In this document: piece after piece, positions 51,143 through 61,055 of the stretch
Layout: every line of letters begins with the position of its first letter
Position numbering within the stretch: position 1 is the first letter of the stretch
Origin: an unidentified bacterial endosymbiont
Lineage (GTDB): Bacteria; Pseudomonadota; Gammaproteobacteria; Enterobacterales; Enterobacteriaceae
NCBI RefSeq assembly: GCF_918797525.1
Contig: NZ_OU963893.1
Coordinates: 2,790,001 to 2,854,000, forward strand
Length of the DNA stretch: 64,000 bases
Direction: 5' to 3'
Notes under the pieces: model-generated
What the model saw: only the letters and a program-made list of their open reading frames with translations
Told to the model about the DNA's origin: nothing
The model's database searches: none
Translations under genes and position numbers: made by a program

Positions 51143-52441
51143 TTAGTGATGCGCGCCGTGCAGGTGCTGTGGCCGCGCCGGACGAAACCCAGATTGATAG
51201 CGGGCAGCGCTCAAATCGTCAAACCCAATCGCTGGAGTTCGCCCGGAAAGCAGGTCGCTCAGCAGTTGACCCGACCCGCAGGCCATCGTCCAGCCGAGCG
51301 TGCCATGTCCGGTGTTGGTCCACAGATTTTTATATGGCGTGCGTCCCACAATCGGCGTGCCGTCTGGGGTCATTGGGCGCAGGCCGGTCCAGAACGTCGC
51401 CTGTTCAATGCTGCCGCCGCGCGGGAAGAGATCGCCCACCACCATCTCCAGCGTTTCACGGCGTGGCTGCAGTAGCTCAGTGTTAAAGCCAACGATTTCA
51501 GCCATACCGCCCACGCGGATACGGTTGTCAAAGCGAGTGATCGCGATTTTGTACGTCTCATCCAGAATGGTTGATACTGGCGCCCCGCACGCCTCCTTCA
51601 CCGGGAGGGTCAGCGAGTAGCCCTTGAGCGGATAGACCGGGATATCAAGAATACCTTTCAGCATGGCGGTGGAGTACGAACCGAACGCCATCACGTAGGC
51701 ATCCGCTTTAATAACGTCTTCGCCGCACTTCACGCCGTAAATTTTTTCACCTTCAGACAACAATTTGTCAACGGCGGTGTTAAAGCGGAACGTCACCCCC
51801 ACCTGCTCGCACATCTGCGCCAGGCGCTGGGTAAAGAGCTGACAGTCGCCGGTTTCATCATTGGGTAACCGCAGGCCGCCCGTCAGCTTATGCGCCACCT
51901 CTGCCAGGGCCGGCTCTACCTGCGCAAGCTGGCTGGCTTCCAGCAACTGATAAGGAACGCCTGCATCTTCCAGCACGGCAATATCACGCGTGGCGTTTTC
52001 GTACTGCTGTTCGCTGCGAAACAGCTGCAGCGTGCCCCCCTGACGGCCTTCATACTCAATTCCGGTGGCGGCGCGCAACGCTTTCAGGCAGTCGCGGCTG
52101 TATTCGGCCAGACGGACCATGCGTCCTTTATTTTCCATGTAGTGGCGGGTGTCGCAGTTGCGCAGCATCTGCAACATCCACTTTAGCTGGAACTGCGTGC
52201 CGTCAAGGCTGATGGCCAGTGGCGCATGGCGCTGGAACATCCATTTAATCGCCTTCAGAGGAACGCCAGGAGCCGCCCACGGCGCCGCGTAGCCCGGTGA
52301 GATTTGCCCCGCGTTCGCCGCGCTGGTTTCCAGTGCCGGGCCAGGCTCTCTGTCGATAACGGTTACCTCATGCCCGGCCTGACTCAAATACCAGGCGCTG
52401 GTCACGCCAACGACGCCACTTCCCAGTATGACAACACGCAT
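51143..52441 (-). CDS. dadA: D-amino acid dehydrogenase DadA
   Basis: FAD-dependent inner-membrane-associated enzyme oxidising D-alanine to pyruvate, feeding the quinone pool. 432 residues from ATG 52441 ([19 protein letters not shown], dinucleotide-binding fold), exactly the E. coli length; GGAG lies five bases upstream. C-terminal [15 protein letters not shown] and [16 protein letters not shown] are typical. Operon with dadX; expected control by Lrp/alanine and CRP. Confidence 0.97.
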   Translation of the reverse strand: MRVVILGSGVVGVTSAWYLSQAGHEVTVIDREPGPALETSAANAGQISPGYAAPWAAPGVPLKAIKWMFQRHAPLAISLDGTQFQLKWMLQMLRNCDTRHYMENKGRMVRLAEYSRDCLKALRAATGIEYEGRQGGTLQLFRSEQQYENATRDIAVLEDAGVPYQLLEASQLAQVEPALAEVAHKLTGGLRLPNDETGDCQLFTQRLAQMCEQVGVTFRFNTAVDKLLSEGEKIYGVKCGEDVIKADAYVMAFGSYSTAMLKGILDIPVYPLKGYSLTLPVKEACGAPVSTILDETYKIAITRFDNRIRVGGMAEIVGFNTELLQPRRETLEMVVGDLFPRGGSIEQATFWTGLRPMTPDGTPIVGRTPYKNLWTNTGHGTLGWTMACGSGQLLSDLLSGRTPAIGFDDLSAARYQSGFRPARPQHLHGAHH

Positions 52442-52761
52442 AGTCACTCCATATATGCAAAAGAACAATCATCTAATTACAGATTGATAACTTAGTTAAA
52501 AATATTATTCAACATATGACTTTTTTATGGTGACTTATCTCACAACTTCCCCTCCAGACAGGGAATGGGACAATTTGGCATCTCCTGCTACGCGATATTT
52601 TTAACCAGCATAAAACTCTGTGAGGGAGGTATTTTTTGCCGCGTTAAAAACGCGATATCGCAAAGAAAAAATTTCTGCGCCAGCACGCTTTTTAACTCAT
52701 TGATCTATGCTTGAAAGGAGGCTCTCCAGACAGAGAGAGCACCCACAACGAGGGCGCGCTA
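52442..52761. other. Divergent regulatory region between dadA and ycgB
   Basis: 320 bp, AT-rich, with no gene. It contains the CRP site at 52529-52544 and several A/T tracts that could suit Lrp, which controls dadAX in E. coli. AAAGGAGG at 52715-52722 lies about 40 bp before the ycgB ATG and could start a longer YcgB, but that extension is not conserved. Confidence 0.6.
52529..52544. promoter_or_regulatory. CRP site upstream of dadA
   Basis: GGTGA-CTTATC-TCACA matches 9 of 10 core positions of TGTGA-N6-TCACA. It is about 95 bp before the dadA start, in keeping with catabolite activation of dadAX in E. coli. Confidence 0.7.
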
Positions 52762-54294
52762 ATGGCTACTATTGATTCCATATCTAAGGACAGCACACGT
52801 CTGAGCGATGGACCCGACTGGACATTTGAGTTGCTTGATATCTACCTTGCCGAGATCGACCGGGTAGCAAAGCTGTATCGTCTTGACACCTATCCTCACC
52901 AGATTGAAGTCATCACCTCCGAACAGATGATGGACGCCTACTCCAGCGTCGGGATGCCCATTAACTATCCCCACTGGTCTTTTGGTAAAAAATTCATTGA
53001 GACCGAGCGGCTGTACAAGCACGGTCAGCAGGGGCTGGCGTATGAGATCGTTATCAACTCCAACCCGTGCATTGCCTATCTGATGGAAGAAAACACCATT
53101 ACCATGCAGGCGCTGGTGATGGCGCATGCCTGCTACGGGCATAACTCGTTTTTCAAAAATAACTACCTGTTCCGTAGCTGGACGGATGCCAGCTCAATCG
53201 TCGATTACCTGATCTTCGCCCGTAAATACATCACCGACTGCGAAGAGCGCTACGGCGTGGATGAAGTGGAAAAACTGCTCGACTCCTGCCACGCGCTGAT
53301 GAACTACGGCGTTGACCGTTATAAACGTCCACAGAAAATCTCCCTGCAGGAGGAAAAAGCCCGGCAGAAAAGCCGGGAGGAGTATCTGCAAAGCCAGGTG
53401 AATATGCTGTGGCGCACGCTGCCAAAACGCGAGGAGGAGAAGACGGTCGCCGAAGCGCGGCGCTATCCTTCTGAGCCACAGGAAAATTTACTCTACTTTA
53501 TGGAGAAAAACGCCCCGCTGCTGGAGCCCTGGCAGCGTGAGATCCTGCGCATCGTGCGCAAGGTGAGCCAGTATTTTTATCCGCAAAAACAAACCCAGGT
53601 GATGAACGAAGGCTGGGCGACCTTCTGGCATTACACCATCCTTAACCATCTTTATGATGAAGGAAAAGTCACCGAGCGGTTCATGATGGAGTTCCTGCAC
53701 AGCCACACCAACGTGGTGTTCCAGCCCCCCTACAACAGCCAATGGTACAGCGGTATTAACCCGTATGCCCTTGGCTTTGCGATGTTCCAGGACATTAAAC
53801 GTATCTGCCAGTCGCCGACCGAGGAGGACAAATACTGGTTCCCGGATATCGCCGGGTCGGACTGGCTGGAGACGCTGCATTTTGCGATGCGTGACTTTAA
53901 GGATGAGAGTTTTATCAGCCAGTTTATGTCGCCGAAAATCATGCGTGACTTCCGTTTCTTCACCGTGCTGGATGACGATCGTAATAACTATCTGGAAATT
54001 TCGGCGATCCATAACGAAGAGGGATACCGCGAGATCCGCTCTCGCCTCTCTTCCCAGTATAATTTGAGCAATCTTGAACCGAATATTCAGGTATGGAATG
54101 TGGATTTACGCGGTGATCGTTCCCTGACGCTACGCTATGTTCCACACAACCGGGCGCCGCTGGATAAAGGGCGCAAAGAGGTGCTCAAACATGTGCATCG
54201 TCTGTGGGGCTTTGATGTATTACTGGAACAGCAAAATGAAGACGGTAGCGTAGAACTGCTGGACCGAACACCGGCCAGGATGAATACGCTGTAG
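52762..54294 (+). CDS. ycgB: SpoVR-family protein YcgB
   Basis: 510-residue cytosolic protein, strongly similar throughout to E. coli YcgB. SpoVR features: YPHQIEVITSEQMMDAYS, HACYGHNSFFKNN, QVMNEGWATFWHY. In E. coli it is RpoS-dependent, and the family co-occurs with YeaG/YeaH kinase genes; biochemical role unknown. The start at 52762 gives MATIDSISKDSTRLSDG, matching the E. coli N terminus. Confidence 0.94.
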   Translation: MATIDSISKDSTRLSDGPDWTFELLDIYLAEIDRVAKLYRLDTYPHQIEVITSEQMMDAYSSVGMPINYPHWSFGKKFIETERLYKHGQQGLAYEIVINSNPCIAYLMEENTITMQALVMAHACYGHNSFFKNNYLFRSWTDASSIVDYLIFARKYITDCEERYGVDEVEKLLDSCHALMNYGVDRYKRPQKISLQEEKARQKSREEYLQSQVNMLWRTLPKREEEKTVAEARRYPSEPQENLLYFMEKNAPLLEPWQREILRIVRKVSQYFYPQKQTQVMNEGWATFWHYTILNHLYDEGKVTERFMMEFLHSHTNVVFQPPYNSQWYSGINPYALGFAMFQDIKRICQSPTEEDKYWFPDIAGSDWLETLHFAMRDFKDESFISQFMSPKIMRDFRFFTVLDDDRNNYLEISAIHNEEGYREIRSRLSSQYNLSNLEPNIQVWNVDLRGDRSLTLRYVPHNRAPLDKGRKEVLKHVHRLWGFDVLLEQQNEDGSVELLDRTPARMNTL

Positions 54295-54334
54295 CGCAAT
54301 CTCATTTGCCCGATAAGGCGCCATATAGTGGGCG

Positions 54335-54364
54335 AAAAAAAACCTCTCCACCGAGAGGTTTTTA
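54335..54364. terminator. Bidirectional terminator between ycgB and fadR
   Basis: AACCTCT (54341-54347) pairs with AGAGGTT (54354-54360) over CCACCG, flanked by eight A and a T-rich run. Confidence 0.9.
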
Positions 54365-54366
54365 TT

Positions 54367-55086
54367 TTAGCGGGTCTGTAAAGCTAAATCACCCGGCAGG
54401 GTTTTCTGCATCCGATGCCAGATCTCACCGGAATCGTGGCCATAGCGGCGCACCGTTTCATATACCTGGTCATGCTGCCCCGTGGAACACAGTTCGCTCA
54501 GCTTGTGGTAGAAGCCCAGCGCCAGGCTGCGCGCTTCGGGGTTGGCGAAGTAGTGACGTCCAATGCGGGTGTACAGCCCTTTCATACCGTTAAGGATCAG
54601 GCCATAAACAGGATTACCTGAGGCGAACGCCAGACCACGGAAGACGTTGTAATCGAGGGTTGCAAAGGCATCCGCATGATCGTCTACCGCATTCGCGCGA
54701 GCCAGTACCGCAAGCGCGTCTTCCGGGTGCTGGCGGAAAGCGGTGCGAATAAAGATGGTGGCAATATTGGTGCGCACAGAGAGCAGGTTATCAATCAGTT
54801 GGGGCACGCTTTCGTGATCGAGACGAGCCAGGGTTTCAAGAATGTTTAGCCCTGACGTTTCCCAAAAATTATTCACTTTTGTTGGCTTGCCATGCTGAAT
54901 AGTCAACCAGCCATCACGTGCCAGCCGCTGGAGCACTTCCCGAAGGGTGGTACGCGTGACGCCAATCAGTTCAGAGAGTTCGCGTTCAGCCGGAAGAATG
55001 GAGCCCGCTGGGAAACGATTATTCCAGATGCTTTCAATGATGTACTCTTCCGCGAAACCCGCCGGGCTCTGCGCCTTAATGACCAT
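54367..55086 (-). CDS. fadR: Fatty acid metabolism regulator FadR
   Basis: GntR-family transcription factor repressing fad genes and activating fabA/fabB; released by long-chain acyl-CoA. 239 residues from ATG 55086 ([16 protein letters not shown]), the E. coli length. Winged helix [19 protein letters not shown] (about 44-62), helical acyl-CoA-binding C-terminal domain. It should control fadD at the window end. Divergent from nhaB. Confidence 0.97.
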   Translation of the reverse strand: MVIKAQSPAGFAEEYIIESIWNNRFPAGSILPAERELSELIGVTRTTLREVLQRLARDGWLTIQHGKPTKVNNFWETSGLNILETLARLDHESVPQLIDNLLSVRTNIATIFIRTAFRQHPEDALAVLARANAVDDHADAFATLDYNVFRGLAFASGNPVYGLILNGMKGLYTRIGRHYFANPEARSLALGFYHKLSELCSTGQHDQVYETVRRYGHDSGEIWHRMQKTLPGDLALQTR

Positions 55087-55284
55087 AGTAAGATTTCCAT
55101 TACTCAGCTTTAGCAATTTGCACTCATCATACCAGAGGCGTGCAGAGGCAGGTAGCACAGCAACGCGTGAAAAGAGGGATCGCCGTTTAGTTTTAGTAAA
55201 ATTTCAACCTCGATTTAGTGCTCGCCTTTGTCCTTTTTTCCTATACTACGGTTTTACTTTGAATGACGGGGACGGACGTCTGTT

Positions 55285-56823
55285 GTGGAAATTTCATTTG
55301 GTCGCGCGCTGTGGCGCAATTTTTTAGGCCAGTCACCAGACTGGTACAAACTTACATTATTGGTGTTCCTGGTCGTTAACCCCCTCATTTTTATCATGGA
55401 TCCGTTTATTGCCGGCTGGCTGCTGGTCGCGGAGTTTATCTTTACCCTCGCAATGGCGCTAAAATGCTATCCGCTGCTGCCCGGGGGACTTCTGGCGCTG
55501 GAAGCCGTGGCGATTGGCATGACCAGCCCGGAACATGTAAAAGCAGAGCTGGCGTCTAATCTCGAAGTGCTCCTGCTGCTGATGTTTATGGTGGCCGGGA
55601 TTTACTTCATGAAACAGCTGCTGCTGTTTATCTTTACCCGCCTGCTGTTGAGTATTCCCTCCAAGACCGTGCTCTCGCTGGCATTTTGCCTCGCGGCGGC
55701 GTTCCTCTCGGCCTTCCTCGATGCCCTGACGGTTGTCGCCGTGGTGATAAGCGTCGCCGTGGGTTTTTACGGGATCTACCATCGGGTGGTCTCTTCACAG
55801 GCGCAAGAGGATCTGCAGGACGACAGCCAGGTTGAGACCCATAACCGGGAGGTACTGGAGCAGTTCCGCGCATTCCTTCGCAGCCTGATGATGCATGCAG
55901 GCGTGGGGACTGCGCTCGGCGGTGTCATGACGATGGTCGGCGAGCCGCAAAACCTGATCATCGCCAAGGCCGCTGGCTGGAATTTCATCGACTTTTTCCT
56001 GCGCATGGCGCCGGTCAGCGTCCCTGTGCTTTTCTGCGGGTTAGCCACCTGTATGCTGGTAGAGAAGTTCAACGTCTTTGGCTATGGGGCGCAACTGCCT
56101 GAGCCGGTACGCCTGGAGCTGCAGAAGTATGACCAGCAGAGCCGCCGCCAGCGCACGCGACAGGATACATTGCGCTTAGTGGCGCAGGGGATAATCGGCG
56201 TCTGGCTCATCGCCGCGCTGGCGTTTCATCTTGCAGAAGTAGGGTTGATCGGCCTGTCGGTGATTATCCTGGCGACCACCTTTACCGGCGTAACGGATGA
56301 GCATGCAATAGGTAAGGCTTTTACCGAAGCCCTGCCGTTTACCGCCCTGCTGGCGGTGTTTTTTGCAGTAGTGGCGGTGATAATCGACCAGCAGTTGTTC
56401 TCTCCCATTATTGCCTTTGTGTTGCAGGCCGATGCCGACGCGCAACTTACGCTTTTTTACCTGTTTAACGGCCTGCTCTCGTCAATCTCTGATAACGTGT
56501 TTGTCGGGACGGTCTATATCAACGAAGCCAAAGCCGCCCTTGAGCAGGGCGCGATTAGCGCCGGTCAATTTGAGCTGCTGGCGGTAGCCATTAACACCGG
56601 CACCAACCTGCCCTCGGTGGCGACGCCAAACGGACAGGCCGCATTCCTCTTTCTGCTCACTTCCGCCCTTGCGCCACTCATACGACTTTCTTATGGGAGA
56701 ATGGTGTGGATGGCCTTGCCCTATACGCTGGTGTTGACCATCATCGGTTTGTTGTGCGTCAAATTTACCCTGATCCCCTATACGCAATGGTTGATACAAG
56801 CGGGTATACTTGCGGCGCAATAG
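55285..56823 (+). CDS. nhaB: Na+/H+ antiporter NhaB
   Basis: Inner-membrane sodium/proton antiporter, 512 residues with about twelve helices; segments [39 protein letters not shown], and [17 protein letters not shown] fit NhaB. GTG start at 55285 has no strong ribosome-binding site; the [16 protein letters not shown] terminus agrees with E. coli. Returns protons for Na+ exported and complements the NQR pump. Confidence 0.95.
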   Translation: MEISFGRALWRNFLGQSPDWYKLTLLVFLVVNPLIFIMDPFIAGWLLVAEFIFTLAMALKCYPLLPGGLLALEAVAIGMTSPEHVKAELASNLEVLLLLMFMVAGIYFMKQLLLFIFTRLLLSIPSKTVLSLAFCLAAAFLSAFLDALTVVAVVISVAVGFYGIYHRVVSSQAQEDLQDDSQVETHNREVLEQFRAFLRSLMMHAGVGTALGGVMTMVGEPQNLIIAKAAGWNFIDFFLRMAPVSVPVLFCGLATCMLVEKFNVFGYGAQLPEPVRLELQKYDQQSRRQRTRQDTLRLVAQGIIGVWLIAALAFHLAEVGLIGLSVIILATTFTGVTDEHAIGKAFTEALPFTALLAVFFAVVAVIIDQQLFSPIIAFVLQADADAQLTLFYLFNGLLSSISDNVFVGTVYINEAKAALEQGAISAGQFELLAVAINTGTNLPSVATPNGQAAFLFLLTSALAPLIRLSYGRMVWMALPYTLVLTIIGLLCVKFTLIPYTQWLIQAGILAAQ

Positions 56824-56966
56824 AAGACGTATCCCGGGCGGTTCGCTGCCCGGCTGGCCTTTTGCGTGATAAATATCCAATTACGTTTTATTTCATCAGG
56901 TACTGGTGGCACAAAAAACGAATTCGTTTACACTGCGCATTCTACGCATGTTCCAGGGAAATGATT

Positions 56967-57497
56967 ATGTTGAGATTTTTGAACCAGTGCTCTCGCGGAC
57001 GCGGAGCGTGGTTGTTGATGGCCCTTACCGCCTTTGTGCTGGAAATGGTCGCGCTGTGGTTCCAGCACGTTATGGGACTCAAACCGTGCGTGCTGTGTAT
57101 CTACGAACGTTGCGCATTATTCGGTGTTTTGGGCGCGGGCCTGGTGGGCGCGATTGCCCCGAAATCACCGCTGCGCTATGTCGCTATCGCCATCTGGCTC
57201 TACAGCGCCTGGAAAGGCATTGAGCTTTCCTGGCAGCACACCATGATGCAACTGCATCCGTCACCCTTTATGACCTGTGATTTTGCCGCGCGTTTCCCAA
57301 GCTGGCTGCCGCTGGATAAATGGCTGCCGCAGGTGTTTGTGGCTTCCGGTGACTGCGCTGAGCGTCAGTGGGAATTCCTGACGCTGGAAATGCCGCAGTG
57401 GCTGGTGGGTATCTTTGTGGCTTACTTTGTCGTGGCGCTACTGGTACTTATTGCTCAGCCGTTCAAACCGAAGACACGTGACCTGTTTGGACGATAA
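56967..57497 (+). CDS. dsbB: Disulfide bond formation protein DsbB
   Basis: Inner-membrane quinone reductase that reoxidises periplasmic DsbA. 176 residues as in E. coli, four helices. Catalytic pairs: Cys in KPCVLC (41/44) and MTCDF / SGDCAERQ (about 104/130). The ATG at 56967 ([11 protein letters not shown]) follows AGGGA; longer readings extend back into nhaB and are not credible. Confidence 0.96.
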   Translation: MLRFLNQCSRGRGAWLLMALTAFVLEMVALWFQHVMGLKPCVLCIYERCALFGVLGAGLVGAIAPKSPLRYVAIAIWLYSAWKGIELSWQHTMMQLHPSPFMTCDFAARFPSWLPLDKWLPQVFVASGDCAERQWEFLTLEMPQWLVGIFVAYFVVALLVLIAQPFKPKTRDLFGR

Positions 57498-57499
57498 AA

Positions 57500-57522
57500 A
57501 AACCGCCTCGGCGGTTTTTTTT
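57500..57522 (+). terminator. Terminator of dsbB
   Basis: AACCGCC and GGCGGTT form a tight hairpin with eight T after it; A residues on the other side may allow use by convergent ycgN, whose stop is at 57522. Confidence 0.88.
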
Positions 57523-57962
57523 CAACGGTTGGGATGATTCATGATGTGATCTTCCCAGTCCCGCACCTCGGACTCTTTCACCGCAATGTGCCGTACCGAA
57601 ATGCGTTCACCGTGCATCGCCGCTTTTGAGCCGCTCAGCAGCGGATGCCACTTCGGCAGATCGCTGCCTTCTGCCAACAGACGATAGGCGCAGGTATGTG
57701 GCAGCCATTCAAAGGTCGGCAGGTTTTCCCGGGTTAATTTGATGCAGTCCGGCTCAAACTCAAAGCGACGCTCGTAGTTACGACACTGGCAGGTTTTGAT
57801 GTTTAATTGCCTGCAGGCAACGTTGGTGAAATAGATTTCGTCAGACTCTTCATCCATCAGTTTATGCAGGCAGCACTGCCCGCAGCCGTCACACAACGAT
57901 TCCCACTCCGCGTCAGTCATTTCGTCGAGCGTTTTAGTTTGCCAGAAAGGAATGTCGTTCAT
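57522..57962 (-). CDS. ycgN: YcgN/UPF0260 cysteine-cluster protein
   Basis: 146-residue protein with many Cys in a CxxCxxxxxxxxC-type cluster ([27 protein letters not shown]), suggesting a metal or Fe-S site; function unknown. Near-identical to E. coli YcgN in its body. Start uncertain: Met 57962 ([12 protein letters not shown]) or GTG 57974, which would match the slightly longer E. coli N terminus; neither has a strong ribosome-binding site. Confidence 0.9.
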   Translation of the reverse strand: MNDIPFWQTKTLDEMTDAEWESLCDGCGQCCLHKLMDEESDEIYFTNVACRQLNIKTCQCRNYERRFEFEPDCIKLTRENLPTFEWLPHTCAYRLLAEGSDLPKWHPLLSGSKAAMHGERISVRHIAVKESEVRDWEDHIMNHPNR

Positions 57963-58055
57963 CAGGATGTCCACACGTTGAAAGAAAGCGCACCTTATAG
58001 CGAGTCTGGCACGTTGATGCAAGTTTTGCCGCCCTCTTGAGGCGGCAAGTTGCTT

Positions 58056-58715
58056 TTACAGTACGCGCGTGGTCAGTGACAGACCGTTAAAACTGACCTC
58101 CAGTTCATCACCACCGTTAAGCGGACCCACGCCTTCCGGCGTGCCGGTGAGGATCACATCACCGGGTTTCAGGGTGAAGAAGCGGCTCATATAGGCAATG
58201 AGCGGGACAATCTTATGGATCATGTCAGCGGTGTTGCCCTGCTGGCGGATATCAGCGTTAACCTTAAGTGCAAGCGCAGTGTTTTGTGGATCGGCGGAAA
58301 ATTCGCCTATGGGAACAAAGCCGGAGATCGGACAGGAATTATCAAAACCTTTGGCTTTTTCCCACGGCTGCCCGGCCTTCTTCATTTTGCCCTGCACATC
58401 CCGCAAGGTCAGATCCAGCGCCACGCCGAAACCGGCAATCGCTTGCTGTACATGCTCTTCACTGGCCTGACGCAGCGTTGCGCCAATCAGAACGGCCAGC
58501 TCCACTTCGTGATGAACCGATCCCAGCCCTTGCGGTAGCGCCAGCGGCTGGCGGATATCACACAGCGCGGTTTCCGGCTTAATGAACAGCACAGGCTCTT
58601 CTGGCATGACACTGTCCATTTCCTGAATGTGTTTCGCATAGTTGCTGCCCACGCAGACCACTTTGCTGACGGGATAATCCAGTAATGCACCTTGCCAGTT
58701 ATGATGTTGATACAT
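58056..58715 (-). CDS. ycgM: FAH-family acylpyruvate hydrolase-like protein YcgM
   Basis: 219-residue cytosolic enzyme of the fumarylacetoacetate hydrolase family, same length as E. coli YcgM. Metal-binding residues lie in VHHEVELAVLIG and the Asp of ALDLTLRDVQ, with GDVILTGTPEGVGPL near the end. Probable acylpyruvase or oxaloacetate decarboxylase-type activity from the family; the physiological substrate is unknown. Confidence 0.93.
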   Translation of the reverse strand: MYQHHNWQGALLDYPVSKVVCVGSNYAKHIQEMDSVMPEEPVLFIKPETALCDIRQPLALPQGLGSVHHEVELAVLIGATLRQASEEHVQQAIAGFGVALDLTLRDVQGKMKKAGQPWEKAKGFDNSCPISGFVPIGEFSADPQNTALALKVNADIRQQGNTADMIHKIVPLIAYMSRFFTLKPGDVILTGTPEGVGPLNGGDELEVSFNGLSLTTRVL

Positions 58716-58749
58716 GTACGCCCCTCAGGTTGATGTGATGTAACTGGAA

Positions 58750-59025
58750 CTATTTTTTCCCGTTCACCGCAAGATGCTGTTTTAATAAATTCTCGGGTGG
58801 CGGCGGAAGCTGTAAATAATAACCTTGTTCGGTTAACGCTGTTTTCACTTTTTCAAGACTGGCGTTAACCAGCATCTTACGTCCGTCCAGCGGCAGCAGC
58901 ATCGCCAGCTGTGGACGACCGAAACTTTTCAGTAATTCTTCCGGCACGCGGGAAAAATCGTCTTTCTTTTCGACATAAAGATAGGTCTGGTCGCGACGGG
59001 TACTTCTGTAGATCACACAAAACAT
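58750..59025 (-). CDS. ycgL: YcgL-domain protein
   Basis: 91-residue protein, YcgL domain ([28 protein letters not shown]). Conserved small alpha/beta protein of unknown function; E. coli YcgL is somewhat longer at the N terminus, so an upstream start cannot be excluded. Divergent from minC. Confidence 0.91.
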   Translation of the reverse strand: MFCVIYRSTRRDQTYLYVEKKDDFSRVPEELLKSFGRPQLAMLLPLDGRKMLVNASLEKVKTALTEQGYYLQLPPPPENLLKQHLAVNGKK

Positions 59026-59148
59026 GTTTTTACTCTGAATTAATGGGTGGTTGCTTGCCTCAATATACTCCTGACTATAACATGCCTGATACTCTTCGGA
59101 ATATCGCAGCGAGTTGTTGCGGTTAATAGCAAATTGAGTAAGGCCAGG

Positions 59149-59856
59149 ATGTCAAACACGCCCATCGAGCTTAAAGGCAGCAGCTTCACCTTATCAGTGG
59201 TTCATTTGCATGATGCGAAACCCGAGGTTATTCGTCAGGCGTTAGAAGACAAAATCGCCGAGGCTCCGGCCTTTTTAAAACACGCCCCGGTGGTTATTAA
59301 TGTCAGCGATCTGGTGGCGCCGGTTAACTGGAAACGTCTCCAGCAGGCAGTCTCTTCAACGGGACTGCGCATAGTTGGCATCAGCGGCTGCAAAGATACT
59401 GAGCTGAAAGCAGAAATTGAGCGTGCTGGGCTGCCGCTGCTCAACGAAGGTAAAGAGAAAGCCTCGCGTCCGGCGCCTGCGGCCGCGCAAACGTCCCCAC
59501 CCGTGGAGCAAAACGTTACAACCATCACAAAAACGCGATTGATTGATGTACCGGTTCGTTCCGGTCAGCGTATTTATGCGCCAAACTGTGATCTGATTGT
59601 TACAAACCACGTCAGCGCTGGCGCTGAGCTGATTGCGGATGGCAATATTCACGTCTACGGTATGATGCGTGGGCGTGCGCTTGCGGGTGCAAGTGGCGAA
59701 CGGGACGCACAAATATTTTGTACTCACCTGACGGCGGAACTGGTCTCCATCGCAGGGGAATATTGGCTGAGCGACAAGATCCCAGCCGAATTTTATGGCA
59801 AAGCGGCTCGTCTGCGCCTGGCAGATGACGCCTTGACCGTTCAACCGTTGAATTGA
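59149..59856 (+). CDS. minC: Septum site-determining protein MinC
   Basis: FtsZ-assembly inhibitor, 235 residues from ATG 59149 ([18 protein letters not shown]). N-terminal FtsZ-destabilising domain, Pro/Ala-rich linker (about 105-125), C-terminal beta-helix domain ([29 protein letters not shown]) binding MinD. A frame from 59047 reads into the ycgL promoter region and is rejected. Operon minC-minD-minE with 23- and 3-base gaps. Confidence 0.97.
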   Translation: MSNTPIELKGSSFTLSVVHLHDAKPEVIRQALEDKIAEAPAFLKHAPVVINVSDLVAPVNWKRLQQAVSSTGLRIVGISGCKDTELKAEIERAGLPLLNEGKEKASRPAPAAAQTSPPVEQNVTTITKTRLIDVPVRSGQRIYAPNCDLIVTNHVSAGAELIADGNIHVYGMMRGRALAGASGERDAQIFCTHLTAELVSIAGEYWLSDKIPAEFYGKAARLRLADDALTVQPLN

Positions 59857-59879
59857 TCCCTTTTTAACAAGGAATTTCT

Positions 59880-60692
59880 ATGGCACGCATTATTGTTGTT
59901 ACTTCGGGTAAAGGAGGCGTTGGCAAGACAACCTCCAGCGCGGCCATCGCTACAGGTTTGGCCCAGAAGGGAAAGAAAACCGTCGTTATCGATTTCGATA
60001 TCGGCCTGCGTAACCTCGACCTGATCATGGGTTGTGAACGTCGCGTCGTGTATGACTTCGTTAACGTTATCCAGGGCGATGCGACGCTGAACCAGGCGCT
60101 GATTAAAGACAAGCGCACCGAGAACCTCTACATTTTACCGGCTTCACAGACGCGTGACAAAGATGCGCTGACCCGTGAAGGCGTGGAAAAGGTGCTCGAT
60201 GAGCTGAAAAAGATGGAGTTTGACTTTGTGGTCTGCGACTCCCCGGCGGGTATCGAGACCGGTGCCCTGATGGCGCTCTACTTCGCCGATGAAGCCATCA
60301 TCACCACCAACCCTGAAGTGTCATCCGTGCGTGACTCTGACCGTATTCTGGGTATTCTGGCGTCTAAATCCCGCCGCGCGGAAAATGGCCAGGAACCGAT
60401 TAAAGAGCACCTGTTACTGACCCGCTACAACCCGGGCCGCGTCAACAAGGGTGACATGCTGAGTATGGAAGATGTACTGGAGATCCTGCGGATCAAACTG
60501 GTCGGCGTCATTCCGGAAGATCAGTCCGTGTTACGCGCCTCTAACCAGGGTGAGCCCGTGATTCTGGATACCATGGCAGATGCCGGTAAAGCTTACGCCG
60601 ATACCGTTGATCGTCTGCTGGGAGAAGAACGTCCTTTCCGCTTCATCGAAGAAGAGAAGAAAGGTTTCCTCAAACGCCTGTTCGGAGGATAA
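59880..60692 (+). CDS. minD: Septum site-determining ATPase MinD
   Basis: 270 residues. Deviant Walker A SGKGGVGKTTSS, switch VCDSPAGIETGAL, and amphipathic membrane-targeting tail KKGFLKRLFGG. Recruits MinC to the membrane and oscillates with MinE. AAGGAATT precedes the ATG. Confidence 0.98.
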   Translation: MARIIVVTSGKGGVGKTTSSAAIATGLAQKGKKTVVIDFDIGLRNLDLIMGCERRVVYDFVNVIQGDATLNQALIKDKRTENLYILPASQTRDKDALTREGVEKVLDELKKMEFDFVVCDSPAGIETGALMALYFADEAIITTNPEVSSVRDSDRILGILASKSRRAENGQEPIKEHLLLTRYNPGRVNKGDMLSMEDVLEILRIKLVGVIPEDQSVLRASNQGEPVILDTMADAGKAYADTVDRLLGEERPFRFIEEEKKGFLKRLFGG

Positions 60693-60695
60693 GTT

Positions 60696-60968
60696 ATGGC
60701 ATTACTGGACTTTTTTCTCTCGCGGAAAAAAAGCACCGCCAACATCGCTAAAGAGCGTCTGCAAATCATTGTTGCGGAGCGTCGCCGCAGCGATGCCGAG
60801 CCGCATTACCTGCCGCAACTGCGTAAGGACATTCTGGAAGTGATCTGTAAGTACGTGCAGATTGACCCGGAGATGGTCACAGTACAGCTGGAGCAAAAAG
60901 ACGGGGATATTTCGATTCTGGAACTGAACGTTACGTTACCCGAAGCTGAAGAGTCGCGTCCACAGTAA
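60696..60968 (+). CDS. minE: Cell division topological specificity factor MinE
   Basis: 90 residues; N-terminal membrane/MinD-contacting segment ([21 protein letters not shown]) and C-terminal topological domain. Two residues longer at the C terminus than E. coli MinE. Stimulates MinD ATPase to drive pole-to-pole oscillation. Starts three bases after minD. Confidence 0.97.
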
Positions 60969-60997
60969 ACCTGAGCACAGAGTAGATTGGCCGGGCC

Positions 60998-61035
60998 GCG
61001 ATGCGCCGCCCGGCATTTCTCCGGCGGCGCATCGC
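60998..61035. repeat. Long REP-like hairpin between minE and rnd
   Basis: GCGATGCGCCGCC pairs perfectly with GGCGGCGCATCGC (13 bp) over a 12-base loop, with GC-rich flanks that extend partial pairing. It lies between convergent genes, where enterobacterial REP/BIME-type palindromes often protect mRNA 3' ends. Confidence 0.75.
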
Positions 61036-61055
61036 TTGCCGGGGCGGTAAAATCT

